Source: Agelaius tricolor
Lineage: Eukaryota; Chordata; Aves; Passeriformes; Icteridae
Length of the DNA: 64,000 nucleotides
Direction: 5' to 3'
Assembly: GCA_023055355.1 (NCBI GenBank)
Contig: JALJCS010000050.1
Span: 1,116,001 to 1,180,000, forward strand
Translations under genes and position numbers: made by a program
In this document: piece after piece, positions 46,911 to 58,750 of the stretch
Layout of the letters: every line of letters begins with the position of its first letter
Position numbering within the stretch: the stretch's first letter is position 1
The notes under the pieces: generated by a model
Told to the model about the DNA's origin: nothing
Seen by the model: the letters and a program-made list of their open reading frames with translations, nothing else
Databases searched by the model: none

Positions 46911-48213
46911 GGGCTGGGCCGCTGGCAAGCCCTGAGCAATGGGGCTGTCAGAGGCCACAAGCAGCCCCCTGGCAGCCGCCTTCTTCCTGCCAGAGTTGAC
47001 TTGCAAGAGGGATTCTGGGCACTGTGGAGCTAACAGCATCAGTGTTGTTGGAAAGCCAAAGGCAGGGAAATCTCAGACCTTTGGTCTTGTCAGCAAAGCT
47101 TAGAATTAAACACAGCATTTGACTGGAGACCTTGGAGAGGGCTTCCAAACTTAGGTGCTAGAAGCGAGCATGCCGATTTCTAGTTTATTAGAGCAGAGAC
47201 ACGGGGAGGAAAGTTGAAGTGGGGGAAAGTTTCGAGTTTTAGGGCTGAAGATCTAGAAAAAATCAAAGTAGTTCCAATGGTAAACAAGAAGCTTGGGATG
47301 CAGTGCTGTAGGTTTGTGTGTCCTAACATGGTTGGCTAAGGAAGCTTCCACTGTAGCATGAGTCCATCAGAGGAAATATTGAAGCATTGGCTCCAAAACA
47401 TAAATAACCTTGTTGGCCGTGTCTTCTTGGCCAAGAAATCCTTCAAAGCTCTTGCAACTACCTCTTGCGGCCTTGTGAGCCATGCAGTGGAGATGTGAGC
47501 CAAACTCACCCTTCCTGGCTATGTAGAAGAGAAGAAAAAGCAATGGCATCATCTAAAAAACTCCGAGGTCCGCCCTCTAGCTCCTTCCAAACTCCTTCAA
47601 ATCCCCCAAAGTGGGATTTAGCTCCAAATAGATGACAAAGACTCTTAGTACTGGCTCTTGGACTACAGAGCAGCTGCTCTAACATCTTTCCCATAAGCCT
47701 GTGTAGTTGTGTGCCAGAAATGTGTCATTTGAAGAAACTTTCCCAACTGACTTGCATGGAGGTTTGTTTGGAGGGAGTTTGAGGAGAAAGGCTCCCAGCA
47801 GAGGTCTGGCCTTTGGCCTAGCTGTGTCCCCTGCTGCTGCTTTTGAAGTGTGCCATCAGCTGCAGGGCTTTCTGGGCTCAAAATATCATCAAGTCACTTG
47901 GACTTGCTCTTTTTGGCCTCTAAGAGCTGGAGCAAAATTCGGGGCAAATTTGGAGACCTCATCTATGGGTGGATGGACCAGCTAGGATTTTCCCACTTGC
48001 TGGGAATGGTTCTCCAGGTGCCTGGTGTAAAGCGGGGCTCCCCAGCAACTGCAGATCGGCAAGATAATAAACAACTGTCTTGCTTTGAAGAGAGAGGCAT
48101 CTGCTAATGAAGGCAGAAGGCTTCTCTGAAATGGAAAATGGAAATCCCCTCCCTTCCAATGATTCTAATTTAGAAATTCAAATGCTCTCAGTGAAAGATA
48201 TGGGGATAGGAAT
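46911..48213. other. Spacer between MROH copies
   Basis: About 1.3 kb of unique sequence with no partner elsewhere in the window. Small frames only; no gene supported. Confidence 0.6.
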
Positions 48214-48948
48214 GAGCCCGCAGAGCCGGGCAGCGTTTGCTGATGCTCTGAGCCCTTGCTAAAGATCCTGTGCGGGCTGTCTTAGACACCTGGGGCCAGG
48301 GATTCCTTCCAAGCTGGGCCACTTGGGCTGGGCTGGGGGCAGCCCCAGGGCAGAAGGCAGTGTGTGCAAGGGCCCTGGCTGGCACGCTGCAGCACGCTCA
48401 CCGTGCCATAGAACGGAACCCGGTGACCAAGGCCCCTTTGTGACACGTAGGAAATAGAAGCTTGCCCGGCTGCTGGGAGCACGCAACGGGGCAGAACAGG
48501 ACAGAGCGGTGCCGTGAGGAGCCCCCGCACAGCGCACTCGTTCCTGTCCGACCCGCAGCCTTTGCGAGGCCTTATTCCTGCAGCTGAGCTCCAGGCCAGG
48601 CCACAGGACTTGGTGACGCGTGGCCTTGCCGAGACTTCTGTTCTGCAGGTGCTCTCGAGGGCAGGGTGTGGGACTTGGTGCCCCAGAGGCATCTCCCATC
48701 CCTGCCACCAGTGCCCTCGAGGCCCCACCACAATCGTTGACTCCTTGAATCCGTGACTCCTCCACAATCCAGGAGTCTCCGGTGCTTGTGGCAGGAGCCC
48801 TCGAGAGCAGAGTGCAGGACTTGCTGTCCTGTAGCCTTGCCCAGGCTTCTGTCTTGAAGGTGCCTTCCAGGCACAACTGCAGGACTTGCTGACTCAGAGC
48901 TTTTCCCAGGCATCTCTCCTGCAAGTAGCCACAAATCCAGGCACTAAC

Positions 48949-51900
48949 ATGGAGCAGAGACCCCTGAGAGAGCCCAAGGTGCCCTGGGGGGAAGAGGAGG
49001 AAGAAGGCCCTGCAGCTACCCCAGCACAGGAGACCAAAGAGGTGCTGCCATTTGAGCAGCTGCAGGAGGGTGAGTGGCAGAGCTGGGCCACAGGCTTGGT
49101 GCCTGCAGCCAGCTTGGCGCCTTTGCATCCCATCCCATCCCATCCCATCCCATCCCATCCCATCCCATCCCATCCCATCCCATCCCATCCCATCCCATCC
49201 CCTGGGCCATGCCCATGGACAGGACAAAAAAGGGGCCTGGCAGGCACCCCGCAGAGGCTGTGCTCCATCCCCTGGGGCATCCCGGGGCTCTCCCTGCCTG
49301 GGCAGCGCAGGGCTGGGCCGTGTTCTCCGGCCTCTCCCGCAGCCCCCCAGCTCTGGCTGCGCTCGCTCTTTGCCAGGTGCAGCCCTGGAGCGCACACAAG
49401 AGCAGGAGCCCGCCCGTGGCCTCTTCCGCAGAACAGCGCAGGTAGCTGCAGCCATCCCCACCTGGGCTGGGCTTGCTGGCACCGCGCTTGGAGCATTGCC
49501 TGCAACATGCCTGGCTTCTTGCCCTTCTCCTACAGCTGGTTTGCAAATTCATCAAGAAAATTCAGGCGGAAGAGACCAGCACCATGGGCACTGGGCTCAG
49601 AGCCTATTGGCACATCTTCAAAACCAAGACCAGTGCTGCTCTGCTGGATATGCTCGTAGAGGAGGGCTTTTCCAAGCCAAAGCAAGTAAGCAGTCTGTGG
49701 CCAGGCTTTGATCCTGCCAGGAATTGCTTGCTCTCCCAAGCCATGCCTGCTGCTCACTGGAACTCTTGGAGGCCATGGCAGCGTGGTGGCAAGGGGAGCA
49801 CTTGTCTGGAGAAGCTGGGGACATTCCTCCCTCTGGCAGCTTTCCAAGTCTCCCCGTGGCTTCTCCAGGTGCCCGCCATGGTCAGGTACATCCACCAGTG
49901 GCTCCTGGCCAATCAGTTTGCTGAGCACAGGCTGAACAGGAGCCTGCTGGATCTGACGGAAGCACAGCCCGCTGACGTAGTCGTGACGCTCCTGCGTGTG
50001 GCCCCGTCCTGTGACAGGTATGGGGCCCACGTGCCCAGAGGTGCTCAGGGCTCCCCAGCCCATCAGCCTGTACAGCCTGGCCCAGGTTGTACAGGTTGTA
50101 GCCTGGCCTGAGCAACAGAGAGTTCCAGGGCCCTCTGGCTGCTCCCTTTGCCAGCCCTGGCACGTCAGCCCCCGAGCCTGCTGCCATGCTCCCTCGCTGC
50201 CCCTCAGGGGCCTGTCCCCACAGGCCTGGGCTGCCTGGCTGCTGCTGGCCAGTGGCATTGGGCAGAGGCAGAGCTGGCAGCCAGCTTGGGTCCCCACTGC
50301 TGCCCAGGCCCTGCTGCTGTGTCTGAGACCCCCCTGAGACAGAGCTCTAACCCCACAGAGCTGCTTTCACCATGTGGAAGAGCATCATGTGCTCGCCCAG
50401 GACTGCAGAGCCGGCGCTGCTGATACTGCTGCACGTGCTGGGGAGCTGGCCCAAGCACAGCACGTGCACCGCCGATGGGGACAAAACGGGTGTCTTTGGC
50501 CTGGCTGTGAGTTTCTCTAACTGGCCTTTGCTGGCCCCAAGGCCGCCTCTCCAGCAGCTCTCCATCCCCCTTCCCCCACTGCATCTCCCTGCCGCAGGCG
50601 CTGGCCTGAAACCTGGCCCAGGGGCAGCTCCAGGCCCAGCAGGCCCCGTGCTCCTGCTGCCTCTCTCCGGGCCTCTCCCTGCCAAGCTCGGGCCCTGCCA
50701 CACGGACACCTGGGCACTGAGCGCTCTCTCGGGGGGCTTTGTCCTTTGCAGGCAACCGTGGTGATGTGGAAGATCCTCCAGGTGCCCTGTGTGCCACATA
50801 TGGTGACGGTGTATTTCCCCCGCCTCTTTGTGCATCTGCTCTCCCAAGTGTTCCTCAGCACTCTGGATATGCCAGAGGAGGTCGATGCCTTCTGGAAGGG
50901 GATATGCCAGGAGGAATACGGCCTTGCCACCAGCCCCAACAGGTGCTCCATCCCACTCCTCCTGTCCCTGCCATGTCCCTGGCCAGGAGCCAGTGCTCCC
51001 AGCATGACCTGGCCTTTGCTGTGCACGCAGGTTTGCAGTGCAGACCCTGAAGTCCCTGCTCTGCCGAATGCAGCACCAGGATGTGGTGGTGGCAATGGAA
51101 AGCAATTGTGGCTGGGACACGCTGCTATGTGCTGACAGCCACCACTATGCCGTGGCTCTGCTGGCCAGGTGAGAGCCCCTTTTCCCCACAGCCTCTGACA
51201 TGTGTGCCCAGGGAGCTCCACAGAGTCCCCGAGTCGTGGGCCAGAGGGCCTTGTCACCGAGGGATGGCCAAGCAGACTGGAAAAGGCTGGCACAGGAGGG
51301 TGCCCAGAAGAGCTGCCTCCCAAATAGCCCAGGGCCTCTTGCAGGATGCTGGGCAAAGAGCAGAGCTCTGTGAGTCACTCCTGGCAGAGGTTTGTCCCCC
51401 TGGCCCACAGCCTTGGCTCCTTTTCCTCCTGCCAGGGAGATGTGCTGTGTCTCCATCCCCTTGTGCTCCCGCATCGCTCGCTACCTGCTGCGGCTGCTCA
51501 GCACACAGGAGCCACGCTGGCAGCTGCCCGCCCTGGCCTTCCTTGTGGAGGTGAGCCTGATGGCCAGCGCCACCTGCCTGAGCTGCCTGCCAGCTCTCTG
51601 CCCTCTCGCAGCCGCCGCTGCCTGGGACGGTGCCCGCGCCCTGTGCTGCTGCCTGGGCCCAGCCCTGTGCGGCTCCGGGCTGCTGCCGGCCAGCTCCCCT
51701 GTCACTGGCCTGTGCCTTTCAGGTCCTCCAGTTCCTGGACTTGAGTCAACGTGGTGCTAAAAGAGTCCTGCAAATCTTGTCAAGGCAGCTGCAGAGCGAG
51801 TGCAGAGAGAGGCGTCGCCTGGCGCTCAGGGCCCTTCTTGAGCTCATTGAGGAGCCCTTCATGGTGAGAAGGGGGCAGCGGCTGAGGCTGAGCTGGGCAA

Positions 51901-54049
51901 TGCAGTCGCTTGGGCTTGGCAGGGCTTTGGGCGCTGGGGCAGCTGCTCCCAGCTCTCCTGCCTCCCACTTCAGCTGCCCCAGTGCTTGGCGACAGGCCTT
52001 TGGCCTCTGGGCCCTGCGGCAGCAGGATGGCATTTCACCAACTTGTCTTCTGCACAGACCAAAAAAATGTGGAGCCTGACTGAAAGTCTTGTGCACTTCC
52101 TGTGGGATGCAGATGGAGAGATAGTTTTCATGACAGTCATGCTACTCAGCTTCATCATCTTGGACAATGCCACGCTGATGCCCGGCCCCATCACACTGCA
52201 GCTGCTTGAGGCGCTCCTGCCACTCTTTGACCACGTAAGGCTCACTGCCCCCAGCCACGGCCACTGGCTGCTGCCCGGACACTTTGTGCCCTGTGCATTT
52301 GCAGGCCTGCGCCAAGCTGAGCCCCGTGCAGCCGCAATGCTGAGCTCTTGTCTTCTTGCTTCCATCCAGAACAATTGGCAGGTTCAGCTGATCTCCATCC
52401 TGCTCTTCCGAACATTGGTGGCTCTTGCACAGCAAAGGGAAAAAAAGGCCCTGAAGACACCCCTGCGCCAGAGCCTGCTGCCCCTCTTCTTCCACTGCCA
52501 TGATGACAATCGGCTTGTGGCACAGGTGAGGACTCGTGGGCTGCTGCTGTCCCCCTGGCAGGGGGCTCGGCTGCCTCCTGCCCTGGCGCCTGCCGGGCTG
52601 CAGCCTCCTGCAGGCCTTGGCACAGGGACGCGGGTCCTGCGCCCTGGGCTGCGGGGCCATTTGCGCGGCTCTGCTGCTCTCCAGGCTTCTCAGGAAACGC
52701 TGCTTTGTGTGGCCAAGTTCCTGAAGAGGAGGGATCTTGAAAGGCTGCTGAAGAGGCAGAATCTGTGGAAGTTCAGCAAGTGCCTGGTAAGGACGGCCTG
52801 CAAGCCCCAGCCTCAGTCCGGAGAAGCCCCCTGAGGGTGGTGCTCCGAGTGTGGGGCTGGCAGCTGTGCCCCTGCCCGCTGCTGCAGCCAGAGGCCGCGC
52901 GGGCTCTTCTCCAGGCTCCCGTGGGCCCGGCGTTGCTGCGGGGCGGGCCGGCCCCGTGGCTCCCCGGGCAGCAGCCGGCGCTCTGCCCTCTCCCCTCGGG
53001 AGCCCGGCGCTGGCGGCTGCTGGCCGCGCCTCAGGGCTGTGGGGCCAGGGGAGGCCGGGGCTGGGTGCAGGCAGCGCCCGGCCCAGGGGCTGAGCCAGCG
53101 CCAAGCCTTCCCTCCTGCCGCTCTCTCCAGCTGGCAGAGAACAGCAGCAGAGCGGCCGAGCACCTGCGCCGGGCCCTGCCCTACCTGCAGAGCCCACAGG
53201 AGTCCCTGCGAGCGGCGGCCATCAGCTTCATGGGTGAGCCACGAGCCCCGGCTCCCTCCCCGGCCCGGCCCGCCGCAGCCCGGCCCCAGCCCCGCCTGCT
53301 GCCCTGGCAGCGCCAGCCAGGCCCGGCGCCGTGGAGCCCCGCCTGGCCTGGGCATTGCTGCTGCCGCCCTCTGGCAGCCGTGCCCTGGGGCGGCAGCGTG
53401 CGCCAAGGGCCGGGCTGAGCCCTGCCGGGCCAGCAGCCCGTGTGGCCGCAGCGCCGGCAGCACCGCTGGCAGGGAGCTCTGCCGCTGGCGCCGTGACAGG
53501 CTCTGTGTTCACAGGCACGGCTGCGCGGCACCTGAGGGGGAAGAAGGAAGAGCTCCGGCTCATCTGCAGCGGTGAGTGAGGCCAGCGGGGGCTGCCGGGG
53601 GAGCTGCAAGCCCTGCCCCGGCTGCCGAGGGCTCTGCTCCCTGTGCGCACCAGGGGTGGCGTGGCCAGAGCACACCGAGATTTCAGGGCCACCCGGGGCA
53701 TTCGTGGCCAGCAGCTTCGGGCTGCTCCCCTTGCTCCCTGCTCCCTCCTGCCCATGGCTAGAGCCGGCTGCCATGGCCCTGCCAGGGGGCTCTCCTCGAC
53801 TCCCCGCAGATCTGGGATCTGACCATGGCTCTGACCCTCTCTCTTTCAGCCCTTCAACACCTGACAGAGGACACCAGCAGTGCCGTGTCAGACGTGGCAC
53901 TTCCAACATTGGATGTCCTCCAGGCACTGCAGAGTGAGCCATATTCCATCTTCCAGAGGCTGCAAGATCAGCTCCGCAGGGCATGGAGGACTCGGCCTCA
54001 TCTGTCCAGGCTGGGCTGGCTGCGCTGCTGCAGCTCTGCAGAGAGCTGA
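48949..54049 (+). CDS. MROH-family (maestro heat-like repeat) gene, copy 2
   Basis: Same 15-exon structure as copy 1: 48949-49069, 49377-49441, 49536-49685, 49869-50017, 50359-50506, 50752-50942, 51031-51168, 51436-51550, 51723-51863, 52058-52234, 52370-52525, 52685-52786, 53131-53233, 53515-53571, 53850-54049. It gives 670 codons plus TGA. The only amino-acid change I can see is in the last exon: Ser (TCC) replaces Phe (TTC) in RPHLxRLGW. All splice sites are kept, so both copies appear able to make protein, and their transcripts would be hard to tell apart. Function is unknown as for copy 1. Confidence 0.85.
49126..49200 (+). repeat. (CATCC)15 pentanucleotide, intron 1 of MROH copy 2
   Basis: Fifteen perfect units, four more than in copy 1. 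This accounts exactly for the 20-base change in offset between the copies. Confidence 0.97.
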
Positions 54050-54570
54050 TCGCAGAGGCTCTGTCTGCTGGGGCCACCTGTGCCAGTGGGAATTTTCCAT
54101 TTCCCTAAGATTATTCTCTTCTTCTTTTGTTTTTTTCTTTCTTATATGAATATAGAGTGTGTTATAATACCCAGACTCCCAGGAGCTTTCTTTTGCTACC
54201 CAGGCTCTGCAGGGCATAGGGGAAGAGGGGGAGAAGGGTGCCTGGGCTCAGCCAGCTGTCCAGGTGTGCAGTGTTGCAGGGAAAATGGCCAGAAGCCGCT
54301 TGGCCTTTGGTGGTTCTGCTGAAGCCTTTGTGCTGGTGACAGAGCGGCTGGGCAGGGCCCGGAGCTGCGGGGATCCCTGTGAGAGTGGTGCCTGGAGATG
54401 GCCACAAGCCCTGGGCCAGGCAGGAAGCGCCCTCTGTGTCCTCCTGCCCGTCTGCTGCTGGCTGCCTTGCTGAGGGCTCCCGGGTGCCTCTGGATGGGGC
54501 TCCTCTGGAGCTGCTGTGGGGCTGCGGCGCTGCTGCCGGGCAGCTTGGCCGGGCTGGGGCAGCCCCTGAG

Positions 54571-55806
54571 GCGATGGGGCCAAGAAGGGATGAGGGGCTG
54601 GGAAGCCCTGACAGGACACGGCAGGGGGAAGGCACGAGGGGGATGTGTGAGGGAGTGGGTGGCTGTAACATTGGCTGGAGTGGGAGTGGGTTGGCAATGG
54701 AGAGAGCACTCACCCCGATGTTCATTTGGCAAACTGAAAACGTTTATTCTCACGCCCTTCCTTCTAAAGGGCCTTTGACAAACCCTGTCTGGATAATTTC
54801 ATTGCTCTGATCTCTATGCCCTGTCAGAATCTGGCCAGTGAAATGCTGCAGCCCTGGGAGAGATGTGACTGGGCGAGGCCCCTGGCAGTCAAACCAGGGC
54901 TGGTACATTCACACAGCACGAGCCAGCCTGCACTGTGACACACGGCAACAGAGTGCAAGGCACAGCTCCGGGTGCTCCCCAGGAACCTCAGCTCTGGGAG
55001 CGCTGTCTGCCCCAAGCTCCAGGGGCTGCAGTGCGAGCCCGGCTGGGCTCTGCCCTGGGGCCATCCTGCAGGGACAGCTGGACACAGGGAGCATTCCCTT
55101 GCCACAAACAGCCAAGCCAGGGCTGCAGGGCAGCTGCTGCAGCCCGGACTGCACTGTTATGTGCTGTGCTCTGGGGCTGGGGCTCCCCACACAGGGCACT
55201 GGGCTGGTGTGCCACAGGAGACAGAGAAGCTTCAGCTTCAGCCTCACTGAGGTGGGTGTGTGGGCTGGGAAGAGTGGGGAGGCTCAAGGGGATTCACAGA
55301 GCTCATCCTGCTGCAAGGACGAGGAAAAGGGAGAGGGAGCTCAGCAGTGAGGAGAGCTGAGGGCTGGAGAGTGCCTCTGAATGACACTAAAATCCCACTG
55401 GACCTCTGAGACATTGCTGCTCCTCAGCCAGTCACAAGATGAGTCCCTAAGCCTGGGGCTCTGCCTTCCTCATGGTGAGGGGCACCAAGGAAGGCAACAG
55501 GCTGATGGAGACTGCAATGGGCTGGGAACTCACTGGGGGAAAAGAGGGAGCAGTTGGGAAGTAAAAGGCAGGTGGGGGAGAGAACTGTTCAGAGAAGAGC
55601 TGAGCTACAGCTTGAGCAAGCTGAAAAATGTCATTTGGGGTCATCCCAGATTGATTTCATTTCAGAAATTACTGAACAAGTTTATTTTTTGGGGGGAGTC
55701 ACGTTTTCCCTTGGAAGTGAACACTCTGCAAACTTGGGCTGTGCTGCCAAAATGCTTGAGCAAGTCTGTGCTGCAGGTCACACCATTTCTTCTTTGGCTG
55801 ATTCCA
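54571..55806. other. Intergenic between MROH copy 2 and the inverted repeat
   Basis: No gene recognised. On the minus strand, AATAAA-type signals occur near 54741 and 55683, each followed by a TTTTCAG- or TTGTTCAG-like stretch. They could be old 3' ends of minus-strand genes, but no matching coding exon was found. Confidence 0.4.
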
Positions 55807-56841
55807 GCCCAGGGCTGAGCCCAGCAGAGCCCTGGCAGAGCCCAGAGCAGCCTCAGCAGCCGCAGAGCCCGGCTTCAAGGAGAGAAAGCAGAAAGTGCCC
55901 ATCAGCTGAGGGCTCCTGTGCCCTTGTGCCAAGGCCTGCGGTGCCCAGGCCATGCTGGCTGTGCCCAGAGCTGTGCCCAGAGCTGCCCATCCCTGCTGCC
56001 TTTGGCAGCAGAGCAGGAGGGCAGGACATGTGCCCAGCCTGCAGCCAGCCACGGCACATCCAGCCCTCAGCAGCTGCCCAGAGCAGGATGCTCCTGTGCT
56101 CGCTGCCATCTCCCAAAAGCTCTGATCCCACCCTGCCAAGCACACAGGGACCCACCTCACGCCAGCCACGGCTGCAAGAAAAGCTGCTCCCAAACCATGG
56201 CCTCAGCCTTCTCCAAGGCCACCGCTCATCCATGCCACAGCTGCTCCCAAGCACTTCCCAATACAGACTAGAGCCCACCTAGAATGCTTCCTCTAGAAAA
56301 AGAAACAAAAAATTATTGAAAATAGATTACAGACAAAAGGGGGAAACAAGGTCAAAACTCTTATCTCTGTCAGGGCCTTGAGGAAGGCCCAACTCCTACA
56401 TGGTAGGGAAAAACCCAGCCATGGCTGAGGGAAGCCCACACTTTCTCCCTTCCCCCTGCACTGCCCCCCAAAATCACGGTGATCCCAAAGCAAACAAGGG
56501 CAGTGCAGCAGCCCAGCCCTTCCTTGCCTGCAGAGCAAAGCAGCCCCTGCACAGCTTCTGGAGTCCCACCTCTGCTCCCAGCATGGGGCTTTGCTTGTGT
56601 CGGGCTGGCTGCCCCAGCCCCAGCCCCAGCCCAGGCCACGGTGGCTGCTGGGGGCTGTTGGCAGGGCCAGGAGCCCACTCCCATTTCATACCCAGCCCAG
56701 CCCATGCCCCAGCCCTGCCAAAAGCAGCTGGGCAGTGACTGAAGAAGAGTTGCATCTGCCCCAGCAGAGGGGGAACCTTTGCTTCCCAGCCAGGCTGGGC
56801 CATGCCCAAATCTGGCAGCATTTCCCCGGGTGGGGACTCAC

Positions 56842-56961
56842 CTGCAAATTCCCTGTGGAGTCTGGCTTTGAAGAAGGTGCCAGAATCAAAGTCCATCACC
56901 TTCAGCCTCCAGTGGCCAGGCTGAGGAAGAGCTTCTCATCCTTGATGTCATCCAGGCTGTC

Positions 56962-57002
<41 letters not shown>

Positions 57003-57110
57003 CCCCACCCGGTACAGCTTCTCCAGGGGCTCCTTCTCCTTCCCTGGGGGCAGACCAGGCTCTCAGGGCTCTGCCCAGGGCCCCAGCTGTCAGGGAACCA
57101 GCACAAGCAA
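56842..57110 (-). pseudogene. PIM1-like kinase pseudogene fragment, left arm
   Basis: On the minus strand, an EPLEKLYRVG-type start of the kinase domain runs into a CTG repeat and then into DDIKDEKLFLSLATGG, the catalytic-loop region. After a one-base shift it continues with LKVMDFDSGTFFKARLHREFAG, followed by a GT donor. The part of the N-lobe between YRVG and the catalytic loop is missing. The Asp-Phe-Gly metal-binding motif reads Asp-Phe-Asp. It lies downstream of the PIM 3' exons on the same strand, so it is out of order. Confidence 0.8.
56964..57000 (+). repeat. (CAG)12 trinucleotide, left arm
   Basis: Twelve units, the reverse complement of (CTG)12 in the right arm, placed where the Gly-rich loop of the kinase should be encoded. 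Confidence 0.95.
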
Positions 57111-57318
57111 AACCAGCTTGGATGGCGGCCACCAGTGCTGGGCAGAGCAGCTCAGCTGCAGCACAAGGGCTGCGTGTGCCCATCCCATGACCCCCGTGCA
57201 GTGACACAGGAAGCACAAAAAGGTCTGGGTTCCTTTGCTTCTGATTGCCAAGGCATGTGTGGAGCTGCAACTTACCAGGGCCCTGGATCAAAGTGTGCCT
57301 GTGGCTCTCTCCCTTCTT

Positions 57319-57850
57319 CTATGGCCGAGGAATATCCTGCACCCAAGGATCACAGAACAGGTCTTCTAATGTGGGTCTTTCCAAGGAGTTCACGGATAAA
57401 CACCACTTGATCAGATCTTTGCACTCTGGGCAGAGAAAGCAGAAAGTGCCGGTCAGCCAGAGAAGGCTCCTGTTGGCTTTGCCCCACTATTGCCATGCCC
57501 AGGCCTTGCTGGATGCGCTCAGGGCTGGGCCTAAACTTTCCCATCAATTCCCTGTTTTGGAGGAGAGCAGGACATGTGCCACCTCCTCAGCAGCTGCCAG
57601 AGCAGGATGCTCATGAGCCCGCTGCTGGCTCCCAGCACTGGGATTCCCCCCGTGCCCAGAGAAGAGGATCCACCTTGAGAGAGCCCTTGTGGCAGCGGGA
57701 GCTGGCCCCAGCTGAGGTTCCGGCCCCTCCTGAAAGGGTGCTCCCCGCAGACCATCTGGTGCAGCAGGATGCCCAGGGACCAGATCGTTGCTGCCTCGCC
57801 ATGGTACCAGCCAAAGTGGGTCCATTCCGGGGGGCTGTAGGACAGTGTTC
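57319..57850 (-). pseudogene. PIM1-like kinase, two 3' exons in the spacer
   Basis: Minus-strand exons 57850-57674 and 57425-57319. The first follows a TTCCATAG acceptor and encodes GTLSYSPPEWTHFGW, then WSLGILLHQMVCGEHPF, matching the activation-segment end (SPPEW in place of APE) and helix F of PIM kinases. The second encodes CKDLIKWCLS, ERPTLEDLF, DPWVQDIPRP and TAG, the normal PIM C-terminus. Both are open, splice sites are good, and phase 1 matches a catalytic-loop exon ending FA-G. That exon should lie to the right on the minus strand. Instead, the intron stops at 58422, where the inverted right arm begins. The gene is thus cut off from its 5' exons. Confidence 0.85.
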
Positions 57851-58422
57851 CTATGGAATACAGATGGAGTTCAGCAGGGGGATGCTGCTGCTCCCAGAGC
57901 CTGGCCCCAGCACCCCTGGGCCTGCGGGGGCTGCATCAGTGGCACACAGGGTGACCACTGCCCTCTCGCCAGCACCTGGGACTTGTGTTGACTTAGGGTT
58001 GGATAGGAAGCCACTGGTGTCAGAAGAGGGCTGTGGAAACCCTGGCAAGACCCAACCATGACAAGGAAGAACCCACTCACTGCTGGTGAAAACATGCCCT
58101 TATCCTCCCTGTCTGCATTGCCCCAAAAATATTAGGAAGCCAAGGCAAACAGGGCGAGTGGAGCAGTGCAAGCCCTTCCTCTCGCCTGCACACCAAACTG
58201 GCTGGGGCACAGGTTCCTCCCCGCTCTCTGCTACCCCCACCCACGGGGGTTTTGGTCGGGCTGGCTGCCCCAGCCCAGCCCCAGTCCTGGGCAGAGTGGC
58301 TGGCAAAGGCTGCCAGCAGGGCTGGAAGATGGCTCCCCACCCAGCCCCGCTCTAAAGCAACTCAGCTGAAGACTCAGTCCCCTGACTGGCAGCAAAAGGG
58401 AGAATCCCCGCTGCCACAGCCA
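57851..58422 (-). other. Truncated PIM intron in the spacer
   Basis: 58130-58422 resembles the intron sequence found in both arms (for example 56590-56800): 'gtcgggctggctgccccagcc' and 'cagcaaaagggagaatcccc' against 'cagcagagggggaaccttt'. It ends about 45 bases short of the place where the catalytic-loop exon is expected. Confidence 0.6.
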
Positions 58423-58479
58423 GCCTTGTGCTGCAGCTGAGCTGCTCTGCCCAGCACTGGTGGCCGCCATCCAAGCTGG

Positions 58480-58589
58480 TTTTGCTTGTGCTGGTTCCCT
58501 GACAGCTGGGGCCCTGGGCAGAGCCCTGAGAGCCTGGTGTCCCCCCAGGGAAGGAGCAGGAGCCCATGGAGAAGCTGTACCGGGTGGGG

Positions 58590-58630
<41 letters not shown>

Positions 58631-58750
58631 GACAGCCTGGATGACATCAAGGATGACAAGCTCTTCCTCAGCCTGGCCACTGGAGGCTGAAGGTGATGGA
58701 CTTTGATTCTGGCACCTTCTTCAAAGCCAGACTCCACAGGGAATTTGCAG
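58480..58750 (+). pseudogene. PIM1-like kinase pseudogene fragment, right arm
   Basis: Plus-strand copy of the left-arm fragment. EPMEKLYRVG (about 58561) leads into (CTG)12, then DDIKDDKLFLSLATGG, then a one-base frameshift, then LKVMDFDSGTFFKARLHREFAG and the GTGAGT donor at 58751. It shares the frameshift, the missing N-lobe and the Asp-Phe-Asp change with the left arm. No following PIM exon is found on the plus strand. Confidence 0.8.
58593..58628 (+). repeat. (CTG)12 trinucleotide, right arm
   Basis: Twelve perfect units inside the kinase fragment. Ala- and Leu-run frames through it are artefacts. Confidence 0.95.

Larger units (their letters stand above)
48214..54570 (+). repeat. Segmental tandem duplication, copy 2
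   Basis: Direct partner of 40575-46910. Left homology starts at gagcccgcagagcc and right homology ends at agcccctgag. Flanking sequence on both sides is unrelated to copy 1's flanks. Confidence 0.95.
55807..57169 (-). repeat. Large inverted repeat, left arm
   Basis: Reverse complement of 58423-59791. Pairing runs from the agggctgagcccagcagag end (about 55811) to gcacaagg (57161). The arms share long identical stretches, a CAG/CTG repeat of the same length, and the same frameshift. Confidence 0.93.

Noticed and set aside
56902..57291. Poly-Ala protein frame
   Set aside because: It results from reading the CAG/CTG repeat of the PIM pseudogene fragment.
57319..57850. Functional PIM kinase gene
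   Set aside because: Only the last two exons are present; the catalytic-loop exon and N-lobe are absent in the right orientation.
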